Below the pieces are notes generated by a model. It did not search any database. It was not told where the DNA came from and saw only the letters and a list, made by a program, of their open reading frames with translations. The position numbers and the translations under genes are program-made. From Calliphora vicina (Eukaryota; Arthropoda; Insecta; Diptera; Calliphoridae), in NCBI RefSeq assembly GCF_958450345.1, contig NC_088783.1:23935701-23999700 (forward strand): a stretch of DNA of 64,000 nt, given 5' to 3'. Of this stretch, positions 58,634-64,000 are shown in pieces (the first letter of the stretch is position 1; the number at the start of each line of letters is the position of its first letter).

Positions 58634-59617
58634 CAAGGCAAGGATTTGCATGCACTAAAACATTATAATAAGCACTATAAATAAAGAAAATATGCACTAA
58701 AAATTACAAAAATATGCAATAAAAACAAGTTTTTTATTTGAAATATATTTATTAATACAAGAAAAATATAAATTTCTGGTCACAGTTTCAATATATATGT
58801 ATGTACGTTAGGGTGTCATTCGATTTTCTTTTAGATTTCAATGAGTGTCGGGTGGAATATTGTGCCTAAAAGTTAAGTGCTGAAAATTTTAACCAAATCG
58901 GACAACGATTTCGAGACGCGAATCAAGGTCAAAGTTCAGATATATGCAAAATTTTACTATTTATATGAAATAAATAGGTGAAACTCGTTAATTTTCTGCA
59001 TTGTTTTCCAGAAATATGTAGATTTATTTTTATTAATGAAAATAACATTAAAAAATTTTTTTGGAGATAACCCTGTATCTTCTTTGGGTCAAAATGAACC
59101 AAAAACTGTATTATCGCTAAAATTCGGAAAATTTTTCAGTTTTTGTAAAATTTTTGCTACTAACTAAATACTTTTGCAATTGAATTCAAAAGAATCGAAA
59201 TGTGTACGCAATTGTATTGTTACTTTTCTTTAAATTAAGCAACACGAGATAGTGCCTTTGAAAACACTTTTTCCATTCGAAATTAATAAATCTATATCTT
59301 CAAATTGAGATCTAATTTATTCGGCTACTTGATGTAAACCATGTGCTAAACATGTTACATGAATAAGTTTTGAATAAAATACCTTTAGACTATTTGCTGC
59401 TACAAAAACATATCAAAAGAAAATTAAATATGCAATAAAATGGAAAAATATGCTAAATATATACATTTAAAAGAAAAATATGCATAATATGTATTTATAA
59501 AAAAATATGCAACAACAAATCGATGCCATTTTGTGGCAAATTTTTGTATTCGGAAAGATAAAAGTGATTTTTAGTTACTGACTACAAACATGCATTTGCA
59601 TAGAAATCCTTGCCCTG
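58634..59617. mobile_element. hAT element, 984 bp, ATATGCA-rich
   Basis: TIRs CAAGGCAAGGATTT and (complement of the right end) CAGGGCAAGGATTT, flanked by a perfect 8-bp duplication CTTATTAC (58626-58633 and 59618-59625). AATATGCA words cluster in both subterminal regions (58690-58730 and 59430-59520). At 58810 TAGGGTGTCATTCGATTTTC may be the end of a second nested element. No transposase seen. Confidence 0.92.
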
Positions 59618-59870
59618 CTTATTACCAATTGTTCTTAGCAAAATGTGTGTAAATAGTTTTTCGAAAAAAAAAAAATTAAAAAAAAAATTTTTTGAATATT
59701 TTTTTTCCGAAATCAAAAATTTGTTTGCCTTTTTTTTCAAAATGTACTCTTTTTTTCTCAAAAGAAAGCTCTAACTCAGAGAGTTTTCTACCGATATTGT
59801 TGAAAAATTGTATATGAATTACTATCCAATAGAACTTTAATCTGAGTAGATTAAACGATGTCCGTCCATC

Positions 59871-59900
59871 TGGCTGGCTGGTCGGCTGGCTGGCTGGCTG
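59871..59900. repeat. (GGCT)n microsatellite
   Basis: About seven units of TGGC/GGCT with one GTCG interruption, directly after CGATGTCCGTCCATC. The context recalls the GTCY core of mini-me-like repeats, but the flanking blocks belong to a different family. Confidence 0.85.
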
Positions 59901-60581
59901 TCCATGTAAACATTGCACATAGGTCTCCAAAACCCATTTTTTTGGCCAAAACTCAAAACATTTTTTCCTATATTTGTTGTTGGAATATAGTAGCAAACAC
60001 TTCAGATAAACAAAAAAAAATAATTTGTTTTTGCAAACTTCAATTAACCGTTATTCTATGAAGTGAGAAAGTTCAATGTTTTAAGTGCAGTGGTAAACAG
60101 AAACACGTGGTGTAATTTTTGGTTTTCATTGAGTCACATGTTACACGAAAATAAAAAAACTTTTTAAATCAGTTTGTTATGGATATTAATGACGATGGTA
60201 AGTATTTAAATTTTTAATAGTGAAATATTCAATAAAAATTATGGTAATAAGAAATTACATAAAAAACTTTCAGAACCTAAAAATCAGTGATTTTAACTTT
60301 TTATAAAATAAAAATAGTATATAACTTATATAATTTCAACCGATTTCAACGAACCAAAAACGCACAAAATTACAGTAATGTTTTGTGCTTACGAATCATC
60401 AATAACTTTCTGCTAGTTTTTGATTATTTTGAAGAAATCAATTTTTGTTTCAGGAAACTTTTGCTTCAAAAATTATGATTTACTAATGCCCTAATTTTGT
60501 AATACGTAACGAAACGCTTTTTTCGAATAAATTTGTCATTTTTGAATTTTCATATTTTTCAAAACCATAATATAACAATAT

Positions 60582-61002
60582 AAGGTAGAATCACTAAAAA
60601 TATGTTCTCAATTCTACATGCCTTGAATTGTCAGACTAATATAAAATAAAAAATAAAAGTACAACTGAAAAATAACATCAAAAATTAACTAAATTGAAAA
60701 ATATTTTAAATTCAATTTAAATGTTTATTTGAACAAAATGTCGTAAGATTTATAAAATGTCCTGAAAATAAAATTAAAGAATGGAGTGCAGCCTGCGGTG
60801 TTGAGTTGAAGAAACACTCACGGATTTGCATGCATCATTTCAATGACTCCGATTATATTGAACTGTATTTCAAATATAAACAAAATATTTCTCAATTTTC
60901 ATTTGTTATTATTCGTATTTTTGGATTTCTGTTTTTTATTTTTCTATTATTTGACGTAACAAGGCATAGAATTTTAAACTCTCTCCCTAGTGATTCTACC
61001 TT
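60582..61002 (+). mobile_element. 421-bp TIR element enclosing a THAP-domain fragment
   Basis: Perfect 15-bp TIRs AAGGTAGAATCACTA/TAGTGATTCTACCTT. The first seven bases and the TCAC that follows resemble the MITE at 4547-4800 (AAGGTAGGGTCAC). The interior carries the THAP fragment at 60743-60862, so this is likely a deletion derivative of a THAP-transposase element (P or Kolobok type). No duplication is evident in the flanks (AATAT and CTAATGG). Confidence 0.65.
60743..60862 (+). pseudogene. THAP zinc-finger fragment
   Basis: One frame reads VRFIKCPENKIKEW, then SAACGVELKKHSRICMHHFN and DSDYIE. This matches the second half of a THAP domain: (F)P......W..AC........RIC..HF...D(F/Y). The Cys and His of the final C..HF zinc ligands are present; the N-terminal C..C pair is absent, perhaps on a lost exon. 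THAP domains bind DNA in P and Kolobok transposases and in host regulators. The position between TIRs favours a transposon. The frame continues open to 61006 but without similarity. Confidence 0.7.
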
Positions 61003-61009
61003 CTAATGG

Positions 61010-62280
61010 TTGTATCATGTTTCAAAACGTATTTTTCGTTTCTGTATATAAAATTGAATATTATAAAACAGAACAAAACGTTCACAAGCGCTTGAAACAT
61101 CAAAATCAAAAGTTGAGAATTTTTTTTCGTTTCAATACATTTTTCAAAGATTTTTATATTTTCAAAGAAAAATTTTTTTTTGAGAATGTATTTTTTCTTT
61201 TCATACATAAAAAATATAACAAAAAAATTAGTTTTCCAAATAAATGTAAAAACAATCAAAAATTTCAAAATTTTTTCAATAAATTCTATTTGTTGGAAAA
61301 TAAATAAAAATAATTTAATTTATTTGGCAGAAAGTTGACATAAAAACGATGTTTTCAAACTTGGTACCACATCAAAAAATTGACTTGAAACGCAAATATC
61401 GTTTCGTTTTATAAAATACCAAAATTTTATTTTTTCGTACCAAACGGAAACGCAAACGCAAACGAAAATTCGTTTGAAGATACAAAATGAGGCCATAAGA
61501 GTTTAGCAGAGTGGAAGTCAAAAACAAGAAAAAAATTAAATTATTAAAAATGTATTAATTGTATCTTTTGTTTGAATTAATGTATATAAGTGAATATTTT
61601 AGTTTTGGCCAAAAAAGTGGTTCACCAGACCTATGTGCATTGTGCGCAGAGAACAGGTCGCAATTTGAAAGATATTTCGATAAATTTGGTACATATATTT
61701 TTTTCGGCCCAAGGACGGAGCCTATTGAAACTGGCAGAAATCGGTCCATTACCTAACCCCTATACAAATGTCCTCCCGAAATTGGACTTTATCGGTCATA
61801 AATGAGGAGCAGCAGAACAAAAGGTACTTTTCTAAAAATTTTAAAATTTTGGGAAATTGATTTTTTCTAGAAGATTTCATCCCAAATATTATAAAAATAC
61901 CAAAAAATCAATTTGTAAAAGAATTCGAAAAAGTACCCTTTGTTCTGCGGCTCCTCAAATGTTTAATTTTTATAGGTATCTCCACAAATTTTGCTCCAAA
62001 TAAGTTTTATATATACGGAATTCATGTCACCAAATTTTATTGTGATCGGTCCATAATTAGTCATAGCTCCCATGTAAGACCCGATCCGAAAATCACATTA
62101 ACATGCACATAAAATTCAACATAAATAACTTTCATATATAAATAACACGACCTAATTTCATGGTGATCGATCCATAATTGGTCATAGCTCCCATATAAGG
62201 CCCATTTCGAAAATCACTCAAAAATATAAATTATTGAAATTTTAAAAGAAAAATGTTTTTGCTCTTTTACTTGGTGTACA
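61010..62280. other. No gene recognised; repeat-like AT-rich DNA
   Basis: Contains CGTTTCGTTTTAT/AAACGGAAACGCAAACGC runs near 61395-61475, and two blocks with ATCGGTCCATAATT.GTCAT and AGCTCCCAT.TAAG (62044-62080 and 62165-62205) typical of dispersed fly repeats. TTTTGGCCAAAAAAGTGG, then CCAGACCTATGTGCATTGTG (about 61603-61643), is an inverted match of 59915-59960. Confidence 0.45.
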
Positions 62281-62291
62281 CATATGTACAT

Positions 62292-62735
62292 TAGGCATAT
62301 AACTAATTTTGGCGAAACTAATTTTGGCATACCAATTTTTGATGACCAATGTTGTATAAGTAATGAAAATCATTTTTTTAGGTCATTTGGAATCAAAAAC
62401 ACGCACCAACACCAATTTCTAAAATAAACCAAACTTTTTTCTTTGAAAAATTATATAAATAATTTCTAATAATTTTTTTTTGCAAGTGTGAGGGATACTT
62501 CCCTTATTTAAAAATTATATTTTGAATTATGTCCGCAGTTATTATTAAAATAAAATATATTGTATTTCAAAATAATTGAAAATATTTAATGCAAAACTTT
62601 ATTGCGTTTGGTGCGTGAACTTTTTTAACAACCGCGAAAAAATAATTCCGAGGTTTTTTATATTTTTTAATGCTCTATTCGACTATGCTATGCCAATTTC
62701 CATATTTGCAAAAATTTTCAATAGTTATATCCCTA
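62292..62735. mobile_element. hAT MITE, 444 bp
   Basis: TIRs TAGGCATATAACTA and (complement of the right end) TAGGGATATAACTA, with a perfect 8-bp duplication ATGTACAT (62284-62291 and 62736-62743). Internal CTAATTTTGGC words repeat near the left end. No coding capacity. Confidence 0.88.
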
Positions 62736-63049
62736 ATGTACATATGTAAAAACAAATATTTAATTTTAATATTATGTAAAATATTTAAAATTGGAGATTT
62801 TTTTAAATTTATTTTTTATAATTTCCATTAAACATTGTCCTTACAAATTGTATAAACTTTTGATAAAACAAGTTTTATTTAAAAGTAAATGGTTAAATGT
62901 TTAAACTTCTAGCAGACTTTTAATTGTTTAAGTTTCAAAGTAAAAAACAGCAAATAGTAAATAACAGAGCTTAACAGAAACTCACTATTTGTTTGTTAAC
63001 AACAATTTTACAGATTTCAGCAAAACAATAATTACACGGTGCTACGATG

Positions 63050-63760
63050 GAAAAAAAAACTTGGATAACGACCTAGCGTAGGTTATAGGGCTTGCTGAGT
63101 ACATTAGAGATTGTGTCAAAAAATTTCCAAAACACACTCAAATTCAGAAGTTATCCTAAATAAATCGTTTTCAGTTATGTCCGTGAACTTATCGACCTGT
63201 AGCTTAGTCAGTTTTTGTCCGACTTTAAATTTGTTAAGGGATTTGGAAAGAAAACTGATTACGCTTTAAAAAAAATATTTGTAAAATTTTGAATTTACAT
63301 GGTAAATTTTTTCGAACTTTTTTCAAAAAAGTTTAATAACTTTGGAAATATAAACCGATTTTTACAAGTAATATCTCATTTTTCCCATATAAAGTTGTCT
63401 TTAAAACTGGGCAAAAAAGAATAGGTTTTTATAGAAAAAAATTAAAATAACTATTGTTGAATTTGAAAATTTATTAAAAAAAATAAAGCGAAACTTTTTA
63501 GAAAAAACATTTTATGAAAGCTTAATTCTTTGTCTATCCATAATTGTATACAATTTTTAGATTGGTCTAAAAATGTGTGAGTTAGAGGTACTAAAGTACT
63601 ACGACCTACCCTAAAACAGTTTTTTCAAAATATCTCAAAATTTTCAGGGTGTTTCAAAATCTTTGCGAACGGTTTCCTCACCTAGGCCTACAAACTCCAT
63701 TAGGTGGTTTTTCAAGTTCTGACAAAAAGTGTCATTTTGTAGCAAAGTGTAATTATTACA
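63050..63760 (-). repeat. Dispersed repeat, inverted partner of 18620-18830
   Basis: On the minus strand the right part carries TGCTACAAAATGACACTTTT, GTTTGTAGGCCTAGG and GTACTTTAGTACCTC in the order seen at 18620-18800. The left part (63050-63540) may belong to the same element but has no clear counterpart over its whole length. Confidence 0.55.
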
Positions 63761-64000
63761 GTTTTTCTTTAAAATAAAATAAAAAGTTCACATATTCCAT
63801 AATATAGACAGACTATGCTGTATTTAAAACAAACCCAAATGTATGGAAAATATGTAAGAAATTTCAGTTTTTTCACCCCATTAACTTCAAAATATTCCCA
63901 TAAAAAAAAACGAAAGAAACTCATTTTACATTCTTTGCAAATGTTCGTTTCATTTTTCACTTGGCACCCTTCGACAAGGAAAAATAAATGAAATTAATCT

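Noticed and set aside
60990..61307. A 105-codon plus-strand frame rich in Phe, Lys and Asn
   Set aside because: Composition-driven; the overlapping minus frame is equally open and neither shows a domain.

Overview
The window looks like 64 kb of non-coding, AT-rich nuclear DNA from an insect, most likely a higher fly (Brachycera, perhaps a calyptrate such as a blowfly). That assignment is inference. It rests on the base composition, poly(CAA/CAG) tracts, degenerate mauritiana-type mariners, Jockey-type LINEs, many hAT elements with 8-bp target duplications, and a repeat with (GTCY)n and (TA)n cores that resembles the mini-me elements of Drosophila. I found no convincing host exon, tRNA gene or rRNA gene. 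Every recognisable protein segment belongs to a decayed transposable element (TE), so the window is best read as an intergenic region or a very large intron filled by nested insertions.

Layout. 0.4-1.1 kb: 3' end of a LINE with an RNase H domain. 3.4-4.3 kb: dead mariner. 4.4-5.5 kb: AATTAATTC-rich repeat with a small terminal-inverted-repeat (TIR) element and a perfect hairpin. 7.6-10.45 kb: second mariner, split by a 1,709-bp hAT that itself carries a mini-me-like copy. 10.5-12.7 kb: second copy of the first LINE, split by a hAT transposase relic. 13.9-15.1 kb: mini-me-like copy, ACCGG repeat and a solo LTR. 17.6-23.7 kb: a 6.1-kb nest inside one TAGGGTGGCC-ended element with duplicated ATGTACAT; it holds mariner pieces, a Jockey-type LINE split by a 2,245-bp hAT, and another LINE. 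23.9-33.8 kb: mini-me-like copies, a 1.4-kb TIR element, a three-level nest (hAT in mini-me-like in hAT) and a foldback element.

35.7-44.3 kb: a satellite-like domain of about 52-bp monomers present in both orientations. It is interrupted by a Tc1/mariner-type relic, a MADF-domain relic and a mini-me-like copy. 45.8-47.2 kb: LINE reverse-transcriptase relic and a second solo LTR of the same family. 48.1-52.1 kb: CCCAGCAG-ended element with a nested hAT, a mini-me-like copy, and a mariner split by a foldback copy. 54.3-56.9 kb: a duplicated segment that preserves both the filled and the empty site of the foldback element, with the second hAT transposase relic between the two copies. 58.6-62.7 kb: two more hAT elements and a TIR element enclosing half of a THAP domain.

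Nothing here forms an operon or pathway. What can be reconstructed is insertion order: target duplications and split reading frames show which element landed in which.
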